This document shows positions 17,423-27,468 of a stretch of 64,000 nt of DNA, piece after piece (position 1 is the first letter of the stretch; each line of letters begins with the position of its first letter). Source of the DNA: an uncultured Bradyrhizobium sp. (GTDB taxonomy: Bacteria > Pseudomonadota > Alphaproteobacteria > Rhizobiales > Xanthobacteraceae); NCBI RefSeq assembly GCF_947648125.1, contig NZ_CANSMR010000003.1, positions 372,001 through 436,000 of the forward strand, written 5' to 3'. A model generated the notes under the pieces. That model searched no databases and was not told where the DNA came from. It worked only from the letters and a program-made list of their open reading frames with translations. The translations under genes were made by a program, and so were the position numbers.

Positions 17423-18676
17423 TCACCCCTGCGGCCGGTTCGCGTCATACAGCACCCGCACCCGGATCGTGCCGTCAATGGCTTTCAAATCAGCCAGCAG
17501 GCCCTCGCCCTCGCCGCCGACCACGTCGGTCTCGAGCACGACATAGCCGACTTCCGGATCAGTCTGCAGATATTGCGCCAGGATGTTGATGCCGTGCCGG
17601 GACACCGCGTCGTTAACCTGACGCATGACGCCCGGAACATTGCGGTGAACATGGATGAAGCGGGTGCCGGTCGGCCGCGCCGGCAGTTGCACCTGCGGAA
17701 AATTGACCGCCCCGAAGGTCGACCCGACGTCGGAATAGTCGATCAGCTTGCGTGCAACTTCGCCGCCGATGCGATCCTGCGCTTCCTCGGTCGAACCGCC
17801 GACGTGCGGCGTGAGGATGACGTTGGGGAGGCCCTGCAGCGGCGAGACAAAGCGCGCCTCGTTCGACACCGGCTCGACCGGAAACACGTCGACCGCGGCA
17901 CCCGCCAGCCGGCCCTCACGCAGGGCGCTCGCCAGCGCATCGAGATCGACCACGGTGCCGCGCGAGTTGTTGATCAGATAGGCCTCGGGCTTCATCAGCT
18001 GGAGCTGGGCCGCACCAATCATGTTGGCGGTGGTCGGCGTCTCCGGCACATGCAGCGAGACGACGTCGCTCGCCGCGAGCAACGCGTCAAGCGATTCAGC
18101 GGGCTCGGTATTGCCGTGGCGGAGCTTGTCGGTCTGATCAAAATAGATCACACGCATACCCATGGATTCCGCGAGGTTCGACAGCTGCGAGCCGATGTTG
18201 CCGTAGCCGACGATGCCCAGCGTCTTGCCGCGCACCTCACGGCTGCCTTCGGCGGATTTGTCCCAGCCGCCGGCATGCGCGGAGACCGAACGCGGAAAGA
18301 TCCGGCGGAACAGCATGACGATCTCGGCGATGGTCAGCTCCGCCACGCTGCGGGTGTTGGAGTATGGCGCATTGAATACGGGGATTCCGAGCTTTCGCGC
18401 GGCGTCGAGATCCACTTGGTTAGTGCCGACCGAGAAGCAGCCGACGACGAGCAGTCGGTCGGCGGCTTCGAGGATTTCCGCGGTCAACTGGGTCCGCGAC
18501 CGAATTCCCAGCATATGGATGCCCGACAGCGCTTGCCTGAGTTCTTTCGGTCCCAGCGCCTTGGGCAGACGTTGCAGCTCGGTATAGCCGTTCGCCTCGA
18601 ACATCCGGGCTGCGGAATCATTCACGCCCTCCAGCAGCAGCACACGTATTTTGGTTTTGGGCAGCGACAACATCAT
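17423..18676 (-). CDS. serA: D-3-phosphoglycerate dehydrogenase (E. coli-type, with ACT domain)
   Basis: A 417-residue NAD-dependent dehydrogenase for the first step of serine synthesis. It has the substrate domain, the Rossmann motif GYGNIGSQLSNLAESMG, the catalytic histidine region LTPHVGGSTEEAQ, and a C-terminal ACT domain (about 340-417) for serine feedback. The length fits the short E. coli class, not the roughly 530-residue class more usual in alphaproteobacteria. The start is the ATG pair at 18676/18673; the longer frame to 18865 is not family-like. It converges on the aceA regulator with only 9 bp between the stops and no visible terminator. Confidence 0.93.
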   Translation of the reverse strand: MMLSLPKTKIRVLLLEGVNDSAARMFEANGYTELQRLPKALGPKELRQALSGIHMLGIRSRTQLTAEILEAADRLLVVGCFSVGTNQVDLDAARKLGIPVFNAPYSNTRSVAELTIAEIVMLFRRIFPRSVSAHAGGWDKSAEGSREVRGKTLGIVGYGNIGSQLSNLAESMGMRVIYFDQTDKLRHGNTEPAESLDALLAASDVVSLHVPETPTTANMIGAAQLQLMKPEAYLINNSRGTVVDLDALASALREGRLAGAAVDVFPVEPVSNEARFVSPLQGLPNVILTPHVGGSTEEAQDRIGGEVARKLIDYSDVGSTFGAVNFPQVQLPARPTGTRFIHVHRNVPGVMRQVNDAVSRHGINILAQYLQTDPEVGYVVLETDVVGGEGEGLLADLKAIDGTIRVRVLYDANRPQG

Positions 18677-19026
18677 CAGGATCCGGGCTCGTAGGTTCGG
18701 GCAGTATCTGCACGAACGCAGTTTCGACGGATCAGGTGATAACACAGAAGACAATCGCGTCAGAAGCCGCCATGGGCCGCGCGCCCTGCGATTTCCGATG
18801 AGTCCCCTCGATCCGCGCGTCCAGACGCAGGGGCAGGACCCGATTCGGCCAAATGTCCTGGTCAATTCGCCGGCAAAAGGCCTCGTTTCGGCTCTTGGGG
18901 GCGCCTTCTCCGGCTCACCGGCTGGAGCCCAGTCGTGCTCCGCCCATCGCCGAGGGTTAGGTCCGGAGCGCCGGTCTTACTTCCCGGTTCCGGCGCCCGC
19001 CAACCTGCTGCCGTCGCCAGAGCAGA
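18677..19026. other. 350-bp gap without a gene
   Basis: This holds the leader and promoter region of serA and the end of the CUT1 operon. I see no convincing gene on either strand. A weak GC-rich inverted repeat near 18910-18930 (CTCC...GGAG around CCGG copies) could end the ABC operon. No clear operator was recognised. Confidence 0.5.
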
Positions 19027-20118
19027 TCAGCAAACAGCCATCCCTGACGCCTTGTCGAACAAATGCGTTCGCTCGAGATCGAGCGCGACGTCAATGACAT
19101 GATCCGGCTCCGCGGCGACGCCGACCGGCATTTGCGCCGTGAACGCAAAGCCGGCGACCGTCCCGATCACGAGCGTGTGCGGCCCCAGCGGCTCGACGTC
19201 CTTCACAAGCAACCGGACGGAAGAGCCCGCCGGCGCGCCTTGCCGCAACACATGATCGGGCCGCACGCCGAGCACCACGGTCTTGCCGACGCTGCCTGCA
19301 TACGCCGCCTCACGGGACTTCGGAATGCGCAACGCCGTGCCGGATGGCGCGGTGAAGGTGAGCGCGCCGTCGCGGGCTATGATCTCGCCATCGATGAAGT
19401 TCATGCTGGGCGCGCCCATGAAACCCGCGACGAACAGATTGCTGGGTTTCTCGTAGATCGTGATCGGATCGGCCGCCTGCTCGATCCGGCCTCTATTCAT
19501 CACCACGACGCGATCGGCCATGGTCATGGCTTCGACCTGATCGTGCGTGACATAGACGATCGTCTTGGCGAGACGGCGATGCAGCGCCTTGATCTCGGTC
19601 CGCATCTCGATGCGGAGCTTGGCGTCGAGATTTGACAACGGCTCGTCGAACAGAAACACGTCCGGGCTGCGCACGATGGCACGGCCGATCGCCACGCGCT
19701 GGCGCTGCCCGCCGGAAAGCTGCTTGGGCCGGCGTTGCAGGTACTGTTCGAGGTCGAGCACGCGCGCCACGTCATTGACGGCCTTCTCGATGTTGGCACG
19801 CGATTCGCCGCGCACTTTCATGCCGTAGCCGATGTTCTCGCCGACCGTCATGTGCGGATAGAGCGCGTAGTTCTGAAACACCATCGCGCAATTGCGGAGG
19901 CCAGGGCGCAACTGCGTGACGTCGCGGTTGCCGATGCGGATGGTTCCGCTGGTGACGGCCTCAAGTCCCGCGATCATGCGCAATGTCGTGGTCTTGCCGC
20001 AGCCGGACGGGCCAACCAGCACGACAAATTCCTCGTCGGCCACGTTGAGGTCGAGCCCTTCGATGATCTTGTAGGGCCCATATGCCTTGCCGACGTTCTC
20101 GATCTCGACGTGCGCCAT
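19027..20118 (-). CDS. ABC transporter ATP-binding protein (MalK/UgpC-type)
   Basis: A 363-residue CUT1-type ATPase. Walker [14 protein letters not shown] (about 37), the Q-loop, signature LSGGQRQRV (about 134), Walker [12 protein letters not shown] and the H-loop VTHDQVEAM are intact. A C-terminal TOBE-like regulatory domain spans about 235-363. It is the last gene of the operon that begins with the DERA-type aldolase and would energise the two MalF/MalG-type permeases upstream. A hairpin separates it from the binding-protein gene. Confidence 0.93.
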   Translation of the reverse strand: MAHVEIENVGKAYGPYKIIEGLDLNVADEEFVVLVGPSGCGKTTTLRMIAGLEAVTSGTIRIGNRDVTQLRPGLRNCAMVFQNYALYPHMTVGENIGYGMKVRGESRANIEKAVNDVARVLDLEQYLQRRPKQLSGGQRQRVAIGRAIVRSPDVFLFDEPLSNLDAKLRIEMRTEIKALHRRLAKTIVYVTHDQVEAMTMADRVVVMNRGRIEQAADPITIYEKPSNLFVAGFMGAPSMNFIDGEIIARDGALTFTAPSGTALRIPKSREAAYAGSVGKTVVLGVRPDHVLRQGAPAGSSVRLLVKDVEPLGPHTLVIGTVAGFAFTAQMPVGVAAEPDHVIDVALDLERTHLFDKASGMAVC

Positions 20119-20157
20119 GGAATCCTTTTCCGTCCTTTCGTCGACGGTTAGTCAGCC

Positions 20158-20185
20158 CCCGGATGACGCTCGCGCATCATCCGGG
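20158..20185 (-). promoter_or_regulatory. Intercistronic hairpin after the binding-protein gene
   Basis: A 9-bp stem, CCCGGATGA with TCATCCGGG, and a 10-base loop, in the 83-bp space between the solute-binding protein stop and the ATPase start. Such hairpins often stabilise binding-protein mRNA or attenuate read-through, giving excess binding protein. There is no T-run, so full termination is unlikely. Confidence 0.55.
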
Positions 20186-20201
20186 AGGTCTCACTGGAAA
20201 G

Positions 20202-21662
20202 CTAGTTCTTGGGCGGGAGGCCCATCGCCGCGCGATAGGCGGCAAGCTGCTTGGCCCGGCCGAATTCGTCGGTCAGGCGATTCCACTCCTTCGCCATCGC
20301 GTCGAGCGCCGCCTGCGGCGTGGTCTGGCCGGCCAGCGCCTTGCCGAGCTCGATCTCCACCACCTCGGTATAGGAGAAATAGCCGGGCAGACGCATGTCG
20401 AGCGCGACGTTCTTGGCGTTGATGGAGTCCGATTGCGCGCCGAGATATTCCTTGGCCTCTTCCGGCGAGAAGATCTTGCTCCACAGTTGCAGATTGGCGG
20501 TGTGCGATTTGCGATAGGGATTGACGCCGCTGCCGCCGGTGATGGCCGCCTGGCCTGACACCTCCGGGCTCGTCAGCGTCTTGACGAAGTCCCACGCCGC
20601 CTGCTGGTTCTTGCCGGCCTTCGGCACCGCGATCTGCCAGCCGCCGAATGCCATGAACGGGCCCGGAAGCACGCTCGGGAATTTATCCCACTTCTTGGTC
20701 TTGGCGTTCCAGATCTCGTCCGAACCGGGCAGCATCGCCGAGCCGACCTTGCCCGAGATCTTCGACTGCTTCGGATCGGCCGCGATGACACCGGTGTCAC
20801 CCCAGCCGATCGATTCCGCCACCTGGCCGCCGGCCACCGCAGCGTTCACCTCGCCGAACGAGAAGTTCAGCGCGTTGGGCGGCCCGAGCTTCGACGCGCG
20901 GATGTATTCCTCGAGCCCCTTGACCCAGCCCGGGTTGTTGATCTGCGCGTCCATCGTCTCGGGGTCGAAGAACATCGCACCTGGATAGTTCGGATTGTTC
21001 GCGTAGGCCGCCGCATGGCTGAAGAAGAACCAGAACTGCTGACCGCCGCGACGGAAAGCTTCCGCCGTTCCCCACAGACCCTTGTCGGGCCGCTGGAAGA
21101 ACTCCGCAATGTCGAGGTACTGCTTCCAGGTCTTCGGCGGCGCGAGGTCGTAGCCGTACTTGGCCTTGAAGGCGTCCTTCTCCTTGGGATCGCTGAACAG
21201 GTCGGTGCGATACGTATAGGTGTGGACGTCGCCGTCCATCGATTGCGAGTAGATCTTGCCTTCCCACACCATCAGGCGTTCGCGATAGGCCGGCTCGATA
21301 TCGTCCCAATCCTTGCCGGACTGCATCTCCTTCGGCATCTCGCTGAGATAGGGGACGAAATCCGGCAGCCAGGCCGGCGCAAAGCTGACGAGATCGAACG
21401 TCGCGTCCGACGCCGTGAGCGATGTCGCGATCTTCGGATAGAGCTCGGACCAGGGAAACTCGACGACATTGACCTTGCCGCAGGTCTTCTTGGCCCATTC
21501 GTCCGCGCCGAGCTTGAGCGCGGACGCGATATACGGTCCGGTCTGCGACGCCACCGTCAGGGTGACGCCGGTGTAATCCGGGCTACAGGCAGCATTCGCC
21601 TGGCTCGCGGCACAGGCCATCGCGAGCGAGGTGGTCAGCATCAGGAACGTCCGTCGCAACAT
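20202..21662 (-). CDS. ABC sugar-type solute-binding protein (CUT1)
   Basis: A 486-residue periplasmic binding protein of the extracellular solute-binding family 1. A Sec signal peptide covers residues 1-24 (cleavage near ANAA). The body has the MalE-like layout, with YLSEMPKEM and WGTAEAFRRGGQQFWF segments and a hinge around 300. It precedes the ATPase and follows two permeases in one operon, so together they form a CUT1 importer. Its ligand is probably a sugar, nucleoside or polyol handled by the linked ribokinase and aldolase, but the sequence does not identify it. Confidence 0.9.
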   Translation of the reverse strand: MLRRTFLMLTTSLAMACAASQANAACSPDYTGVTLTVASQTGPYIASALKLGADEWAKKTCGKVNVVEFPWSELYPKIATSLTASDATFDLVSFAPAWLPDFVPYLSEMPKEMQSGKDWDDIEPAYRERLMVWEGKIYSQSMDGDVHTYTYRTDLFSDPKEKDAFKAKYGYDLAPPKTWKQYLDIAEFFQRPDKGLWGTAEAFRRGGQQFWFFFSHAAAYANNPNYPGAMFFDPETMDAQINNPGWVKGLEEYIRASKLGPPNALNFSFGEVNAAVAGGQVAESIGWGDTGVIAADPKQSKISGKVGSAMLPGSDEIWNAKTKKWDKFPSVLPGPFMAFGGWQIAVPKAGKNQQAAWDFVKTLTSPEVSGQAAITGGSGVNPYRKSHTANLQLWSKIFSPEEAKEYLGAQSDSINAKNVALDMRLPGYFSYTEVVEIELGKALAGQTTPQAALDAMAKEWNRLTDEFGRAKQLAAYRAAMGLPPKN

Positions 21663-21689
21663 CGTCTAGTCCTCCCTACACAGTTTTTG

Positions 21690-22727
21690 CTATTTGATGG
21701 CCCCGAGCAGCAGGCCCGACCGCATCATCCGGCTGAGCAGGCCCGCCATGATCATCATGGGAACGATGGCGACGAGCGCCGCCGCCGATATCGCCCACCA
21801 TTCATCGCCGCGCTGGCTGTTCTGTCCCGCCACCAGGATCGGCAGCGTCTGCCATCTGGAATTGGTCAGGAACAGCGCGAACAGAAACTCATTCCAGACG
21901 AAGGCCAGCGTGATCATGAATGTCGCCAGCAGCCCGTTCATCGACATCGGCACCACGATGCCGAAGAAGATGCGCCAGCTCGGCACGTTGTCGACCATCG
22001 CCGCTTCTTCGACCTCGATCGGCACCGCCTCGAAGAAGTCGCGCATCAGCCAGACGACGATCGGCAGCGAGAAGGCGACGTAGCACAGCGTCAGGCCGAC
22101 GAAGCTGTCGATGAGCTGGAAACCCAGCCGGCCGATCTCGCTGTAGAGCAGATAAAGTGCGAAGGCCGTGACGATCGGCGGGAACATGCGCTGGCTGACG
22201 AACCAGAACAGGATGTCCTCATTGCCGAGGATCGGTCCGGGCAACGGCAGGCGATTGGCGGCGACAGCAGCGATCAGCGCGATCGGAAACGCGAGCAACA
22301 GGGCCTGCGGGCGGGTCAATCCGAACGTCGCGTTGAAGAGCAGATAGCCGCCGAGCGCGAGCAGGAAGAATACGAGGCCCGCGCCAAGGCGCACCCTGAA
22401 CTCGAACCGCACGAGCGCGTAGGCCGCCATTGCGCCGATCGCGGTGGCGATGGCCGCGGCCGACAGGCCGACGATGGTCGAATTCAGGAACGTGCGGAAG
22501 AACTCGCCGCGGATTCCCTGATAGAGATCGATGAAGGGCTGCAAGGTCGGCGTGAAGTCGATGAACGGCAGATAGGTCGGCCCGCCGACCACGCCCGGCG
22601 GCGTCTTGAACGCCGTCACGACCACCCAATAAAGCGGAAACACCGTGATCAGACACCAGGCGAGGACGGCGGCCGCAACCATGCGGCGGCTCCATGGCGA
22701 CAGTCCCGTCAAGCCCTGCCCGCTCAT
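21690..22727 (-). CDS. ABC sugar transporter permease (MalG-type)
   Basis: A 345-residue inner-membrane permease with about seven to eight predicted helices, longer than the usual 280 because of an extra hydrophobic section at about 95-150. The coupling EAA-like motif is visible as EVEEAAMVDNVPSWRIFFGIVVPM near residue 235. The start ATG at 22727 overlaps the previous permease stop as ATGA. It forms the transport channel with the MalF-type partner. Confidence 0.9.
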   Translation of the reverse strand: MSGQGLTGLSPWSRRMVAAAVLAWCLITVFPLYWVVVTAFKTPPGVVGGPTYLPFIDFTPTLQPFIDLYQGIRGEFFRTFLNSTIVGLSAAAIATAIGAMAAYALVRFEFRVRLGAGLVFFLLALGGYLLFNATFGLTRPQALLLAFPIALIAAVAANRLPLPGPILGNEDILFWFVSQRMFPPIVTAFALYLLYSEIGRLGFQLIDSFVGLTLCYVAFSLPIVVWLMRDFFEAVPIEVEEAAMVDNVPSWRIFFGIVVPMSMNGLLATFMITLAFVWNEFLFALFLTNSRWQTLPILVAGQNSQRGDEWWAISAAALVAIVPMMIMAGLLSRMMRSGLLLGAIK

Positions 22728-23599
22728 CGGCGCTTCTCCAGATGAGGCCGCAGCAGCGCTAGATAGGTGACGCCGATGATCGTGATCGCGATCAGGAACA
22801 GGAAGCTGAGCGCCGATGTGTAGCCGAGATTGAACTTCTTGAAACCCTCCTGATAGGCGAACAGCGTCAGCGTCTCGGTGTCCACGCCCGGCCCGCCGCC
22901 CGTCATCACGAACACCGTGTCCATGATCTTGTAGCTTTCGATCAGGCGGATGAACACGATCGCGGCCGAGATCGGCAGCAGCATCGGAAAGGTGATGCCC
23001 CAGAACTGCTGCCAGGCGCTGGCATTCTCGAGCTCGGCGGCCTCGTAGACGTCTTCGGGCAGCGTTTGCAGGCCGGCCAGCATCATCAGGATGACAAACG
23101 GGGTCCACTGCCAGACCTCGACCGCGATGATGCAGGCGAGCGCCCAATGTCCATTGGTGAGGAACGGCAGGTTGACCAGGCCGAACTTCGACAGGAATTG
23201 GTTGAGCGGCCCCATGGTCGGGTTGAACATCATGCGCGCGACCAGTGCGACTGCGACCGGCGCGAGCAGCATCGGCAGCAGCAGGGCCACACGAAACAGC
23301 CGCTCGCCCGGCACCCGCGCGTTCAGCGCCAGCGCGACACCGAACCCAATCGCGTATTGCAGCCCGACGGCGATGAAGGCAATCAGCGTCGTGGTGAAGA
23401 TCGCGTTCCAGAACCGCGGCTCCTGCAACAGCGTGACATAGTTGCCGAGCCAGACCACCCGCGGCGGGATCGGCGGGATCAGGCGATAGCTCAGGAAGCT
23501 CGTGGTGAGCGAATAGATCAGCGGAAAGATCGAGATCGCCAGCACGACGAGCACCGCCGGCCAGATGAAGACATGCTTGATCGGATCATTCCGCATCAT
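22724..23599 (-). CDS. ABC sugar transporter permease (MalF-type)
   Basis: A 291-residue permease with six predicted membrane helices, including an N-terminal one at about 9-32 (FIWPAVLVVLAISIFPLIYS). The EAA coupling motif reads YEAAELENASAWQQFWGITFPML at about 182-204. It lies 7 bp after the ribokinase stop and overlaps the MalG-type gene by 4 bases. It belongs to the CUT1 importer of this operon. Confidence 0.92.
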   Translation of the reverse strand: MMRNDPIKHVFIWPAVLVVLAISIFPLIYSLTTSFLSYRLIPPIPPRVVWLGNYVTLLQEPRFWNAIFTTTLIAFIAVGLQYAIGFGVALALNARVPGERLFRVALLLPMLLAPVAVALVARMMFNPTMGPLNQFLSKFGLVNLPFLTNGHWALACIIAVEVWQWTPFVILMMLAGLQTLPEDVYEAAELENASAWQQFWGITFPMLLPISAAIVFIRLIESYKIMDTVFVMTGGGPGVDTETLTLFAYQEGFKKFNLGYTSALSFLFLIAITIIGVTYLALLRPHLEKRR

Positions 23600-23606
23600 C
23601 GCGCGT

Positions 23607-24530
23607 TCATCCCTTCAGCAGCGCGTCGATCTCCGCGCGCCGCGGCATCGCGGGCGCGGTACCTGGTCGCGTCACCGAGATTCCGGCCGTGGCCGAGCCG
23701 AACCGCGCAGCCTCGAGCGGATCGGCTCCGTCCGCGAGCGCCGCCGCGAAGCCGCCGACGAAGGCGTCGCCCGCGCCGGTGGTCTCGACCACCTTGCCGG
23801 CGGCGAAGGGCGGCACGTGCAGCGAGCGATCCCGCGCGTGAAATAAGGCGCCGCGCTCGCCGAGCGTAATCAGCGCCGTTCCGGCGCCTTTCTCCAGCAA
23901 CGCATCGCCGGCGCGGCGGGCGCCGGCGAGATCGCCGACCGCAATGCCGGTCAACCCTTCGGCCTCGGTCTCGTTGGGAACGACATAGTCGCAGAGCGCA
24001 AACAGGCCAGCGTCGAACTTGATGGCCGGCGCGGGATTGAACACCGTGATGCTGCCGGCGGCGCGCGCGATCTCGAGCCCGCGCCGCGCCGCATCCACCG
24101 GCTGCTCGAGCTGCGTCACGAACACGCGGCTGTCGCGAATGGCGTCCGCCACCGCGTCGACATCGGCCGGGCCGATCCCGCCCGCTGCGCCCGGCACCAC
24201 GATGATCGCGTTATCGCCGCGCGTCTCGTGGACATAGATGAACGCAGCTCCGGTCGGCGCTTCCGCCGTCCTGGCCACGCGCGGCCGGATTCCCTCGGCC
24301 TCCCAGGTCTTGATCGCAAGCTCGCCGAAGGCGTCGCTGCCGATCCGGGAGATGAAGCTCACGCTGGCGCCGGCCCGCGCGGCCGCGACCGCCTGGTTGG
24401 ATCCCTTGCCGCCGGGCCCCATCGCGAATCCCGAACCGGCGATCGTCTCGCCGATCGCCGGCATATTGCCGGCGCGGAACGCCAGGTCGACGACGAAGAC
24501 GCCGAGGACGGCGACGCCATTCTTGCTCAT
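23607..24530 (-). CDS. rbsK: Ribokinase (PfkB family)
   Basis: A 307-residue PfkB-family sugar kinase. The N-terminal signature GPGGKGSNQAVAAARAGA (about 37-54) and the C-terminal catalytic motif TTGAGDAFVGGFAAAL (about 247-262), with the catalytic aspartate in GAGD, are both complete. It would phosphorylate ribose or deoxyribose at O5. With the DERA-type aldolase in the same operon, deoxyribokinase activity is as likely as ribokinase; sequence alone does not separate them. It is 4 bp from the mutarotase gene upstream. Confidence 0.9.
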   Translation of the reverse strand: MSKNGVAVLGVFVVDLAFRAGNMPAIGETIAGSGFAMGPGGKGSNQAVAAARAGASVSFISRIGSDAFGELAIKTWEAEGIRPRVARTAEAPTGAAFIYVHETRGDNAIIVVPGAAGGIGPADVDAVADAIRDSRVFVTQLEQPVDAARRGLEIARAAGSITVFNPAPAIKFDAGLFALCDYVVPNETEAEGLTGIAVGDLAGARRAGDALLEKGAGTALITLGERGALFHARDRSLHVPPFAAGKVVETTGAGDAFVGGFAAALADGADPLEAARFGSATAGISVTRPGTAPAMPRRAEIDALLKG

Positions 24531-24534
24531 GTCA

Positions 24535-24990
24535 TCACTCCCCGTCGGGCGCGATCACGCCCTTGCTGAACAGGAAGCAGCCATAGAAGCGCAGCTCGCC
24601 GGTCGCGATCACGCAATAGGCCGTCTTGGCCTTCTCGTAGAACGCATGGCGCTCGACACCCACGAGCGGCCAGGATCGTCCCTCAGCGCGATCGATCGCG
24701 GCCTGCACCTCGCGCTGCACGGGCGGCACTTCCTGAGGCTGGCCGACAATCTCCATGCGGATCGCGGCATCGTCGACGAATGTATCGAGCGGCATCACCG
24801 AGAGAACGGCTTCGAGGGCCTTGGCGGCACTCACATTGTCGATGCGCAGCAATCGGCCAAGCGCGCTCTGGCGCGCGATCGAGTCGGCCGGAAAATTGGT
24901 ATCGCACACCACCAGGCGATCGCCGTGCCCCATCGCCCGCAGGGCGTAGAGCACGTCGGCATTGAGCAGTGGATCGATGCCCTTGAGCAT
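24535..24990 (-). CDS. RbsD/FucU family sugar mutarotase
   Basis: A 151-residue cytoplasmic mutarotase that interconverts sugar anomers before phosphorylation. The N-terminal motif ALRAMGHGDRLVVCDTNFPADS carries the conserved histidine and aspartate of the FucU/RbsD fold, and the C-terminal RFYGCFLFSKG is FucU-like. The start at 24990 has a GGGAGGG ribosome-binding site; an upstream in-frame codon at 25014 is rejected. The length is nearer FucU than RbsD. Position just before the ribokinase gene supports a role in preparing the imported sugar. Confidence 0.88.
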   Translation of the reverse strand: MLKGIDPLLNADVLYALRAMGHGDRLVVCDTNFPADSIARQSALGRLLRIDNVSAAKALEAVLSVMPLDTFVDDAAIRMEIVGQPQEVPPVQREVQAAIDRAEGRSWPLVGVERHAFYEKAKTAYCVIATGELRFYGCFLFSKGVIAPDGE

Positions 24991-25070
24991 GTTGCGTCCC
25001 TCCCTTGTCTTCAAGCTCGCCGGACTCTGACGGTCCGGACCCCGATCGATATCACCGCAAGGTGACGTCC

Positions 25071-27458
25071 CTAGTCGCCATACGGAATCCAGATGTTCTT
25101 CACCTGCACCGCATGGCGGAGCAGGATCGGGCCCTCGCTCGCCGCCTTGTCGTACCAGTCGAGCGTGAGGCCATGATCGACCAGCGTGCGCTTGAGATTG
25201 CCGATCGAGTGCCGTTCGGCCGTCATTGAAGCGTCCTGCGACCCGAACGCCCAGAGCGCGTCGACGTCGTCGTGCTCGGCAAGAACCTTGACCAGATCGT
25301 TGCCGTCACCAGTGACGATGTTGACCACGCCGCCCGGCACATCCGAGGTCTCGAGCACCTGGTAGAAGTCGGTTGCGGCGAGCGGATGCCGTTCGCTCGG
25401 CACCGCGACGACCCGGTTGCCCATCGCCACCAACGGCGCCACGAGACTGATGAAAGCGAGCAGCGGTGCCTCGTCGGGACAGGCGACACCAACCACGCCG
25501 ATCGGCTCGTGCATCGCGAGCGCCACACCGCGCAGCGGCGGCGCATGGATTGTCCCCTCGAATTTGTCCGCCCAGGCGCCATAGCTGAACAGCCGCTCGA
25601 TGCTCGCATCGACTTCCATGCGCGCCTTTGCTGCCGAAACACCGGTCATGTCGGCAATGCGCCGGACGAACTCGTCGCCGCGCGCGGAGAGATTCTCGGC
25701 AAGGTAATAGAGGATCTGGCCGCGATTATGCGCCGTCGCGCGCGCCCAGCCCTCGGCGGAGCGCGCCGCGGCGACCGCATTGCGGATATCCTTGCGATTG
25801 CCCTCGCCGGCCTCGCCGAGGCGCCGGCCCTTCGGCGAGAGCACCGCGCGCGAATAATTGCCGTCCGGACGGACCTGCTTGCCGCCGACGAACAGTTTTG
25901 CCGTTCGATCGATCGGCGGCACGTCGAAGCCGGCGCTGGCGCCGGACGTCGCCGGCAGCGGCGATGCCTTAGCCCGCGCCTTGCGCCCGCTCCAGGCCTT
26001 CGGCTTGAGATACTCATACATGCCTTCACGGCCGCCCTCGCGGCCGAAGCCGGACTCGCGATAGCCGCCGAAGCCGACGCTGGCGTCGAACAGATTGGTC
26101 GCGTTGACCCAGACCACGCCGGCCAAGAGTTTCGGCGCGATGTCGAGCGCCAGCCCGATCGTCTCGCTCCACACGCTGGCGGCAAGGCCGTAGCGCGTGT
26201 TGTTGGCGAGCATCACAGCCTCGTCAGGCGTGCGGAACGTCATTGCCACCAGGACAGGGCCGAAGATCTCTTCGGTCGCAACCGTCGACGACGGATGCAC
26301 GTTCCAGAGCAGGGTCGGCGGATAGAAGCAACCCTCCGTCGGCATCGCGCCGGACGCCTGATATTTCTCGGCGCCTTCCTTCACCCCGGTCTCGACCAGC
26401 GCCTTGATCCGCTCGAGCTGCACCGGCGCGACCACCGCGCCCATGTCGATCGCCTTGTCGAGCGGCATGCCGACGCGCAGCGTCTCCATGCGGCGGATCA
26501 GGCGCCTGCGGAAGGTCTCCGCAATCCCCTCCTGCAGCAGCAGCCGCGAGCCGGCGCAGCAGACCTGGCCCTGGTTGAACCAGATCGCATCGACCACGCC
26601 TTCCACCGCGCCATCAAGATCGGCATCGTCGAACACGATGAACGGCGATTTGCCGCCGAGCTCCAGCGTGAGCGACTTGCTGGTGCCTGCAGTCGTCTGG
26701 CGGATCTGCCGCCCGACCTCGGTCGACCCGGTGAAGGCGATCTTGTCGACGCCGGGACTTTCGACCAGCATCGCGCCGGTGGCACCATCGCCGGTCACAA
26801 CGTTCAGCGCGCCCGGCGGCAGCCCGGCCTCGGCCGACAGTTCGGCGAACAACAGCGCCGTGAGCGAGGTGAACTCCGCCGGCTTCAGCACCACCGTGTT
26901 GCCCGCGGCGAGCGCCGGCGCGATCTTCCAGGCCAGCATCAGCAACGGGAAATTCCACGGAATGATCTGGCCGATCACGCCGATCGGCACCTGATCGGCG
27001 AACTCCCGGTCCTGCAACTGCGCCCAGCCGGCGTGATAGAGGAAATGACGGGCGGCGAGCGGCACGTCGAGATCGCGGGTTTCCCGGATCGGCTTGCCGT
27101 TGTCGATCGCCTCCAGCACGGCGAACAGTCGGGCGTGACGCTGCAGCATGCGCGCCAGTGCGTAGAGATGACGCGCGCGGCCATGACCGCCGAGCTTGGC
27201 CCACGCAACCTGTGCGGTGCGCGCGGCGTTGACCGCAGCCTCGACATCGGCTGCGGTGCCCTTCGCAATGCGCGCCAGCGTCTTGCCAGTGGCGGGCTCG
27301 GACGTCGTGAGATGCTTCCCCGCATGCGGCGAGACGAACTTGCCGGCGATGAAATGCCCGAACGTGGCGCCATGCCGCGCCAGCCAGGCGCGCACCTCGC
27401 CATCCGCCTCGGGCGCGGGGCCATACTCCATGGTCTCGAAATAGCTTGCGACGCTCAT
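25071..27458 (-). CDS. Double-domain aldehyde dehydrogenase (ALDH16-like)
   Basis: A 795-residue protein with two ALDH modules. The first (about 30-490) is complete: PWNFPL (about 168), FTGSTEVG (about 243), the general-base motif TLELGGKSP (about 266) and the catalytic cysteine in NQGQVCCAGSR (C300/C301). The second (about 515-795) keeps a Rossmann-like part but lacks a recognisable catalytic cysteine. This layout matches the ALDH16 family, where the second domain is structural. Next to the DERA-type aldolase, oxidation of acetaldehyde or a related aldehyde is the likely job. It lies 10 bp after the aldolase stop. Confidence 0.9.
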   Translation of the reverse strand: MSVASYFETMEYGPAPEADGEVRAWLARHGATFGHFIAGKFVSPHAGKHLTTSEPATGKTLARIAKGTAADVEAAVNAARTAQVAWAKLGGHGRARHLYALARMLQRHARLFAVLEAIDNGKPIRETRDLDVPLAARHFLYHAGWAQLQDREFADQVPIGVIGQIIPWNFPLLMLAWKIAPALAAGNTVVLKPAEFTSLTALLFAELSAEAGLPPGALNVVTGDGATGAMLVESPGVDKIAFTGSTEVGRQIRQTTAGTSKSLTLELGGKSPFIVFDDADLDGAVEGVVDAIWFNQGQVCCAGSRLLLQEGIAETFRRRLIRRMETLRVGMPLDKAIDMGAVVAPVQLERIKALVETGVKEGAEKYQASGAMPTEGCFYPPTLLWNVHPSSTVATEEIFGPVLVAMTFRTPDEAVMLANNTRYGLAASVWSETIGLALDIAPKLLAGVVWVNATNLFDASVGFGGYRESGFGREGGREGMYEYLKPKAWSGRKARAKASPLPATSGASAGFDVPPIDRTAKLFVGGKQVRPDGNYSRAVLSPKGRRLGEAGEGNRKDIRNAVAAARSAEGWARATAHNRGQILYYLAENLSARGDEFVRRIADMTGVSAAKARMEVDASIERLFSYGAWADKFEGTIHAPPLRGVALAMHEPIGVVGVACPDEAPLLAFISLVAPLVAMGNRVVAVPSERHPLAATDFYQVLETSDVPGGVVNIVTGDGNDLVKVLAEHDDVDALWAFGSQDASMTAERHSIGNLKRTLVDHGLTLDWYDKAASEGPILLRHAVQVKNIWIPYGD

Positions 27459-27468
27459 CGCTGGAGTC

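Noticed and set aside
18677-19026. Possible gene in the serA upstream gap
   Set aside because: The plus-strand frame there has no ribosome-binding site or family likeness and crosses the serA start and the ABC gene end.
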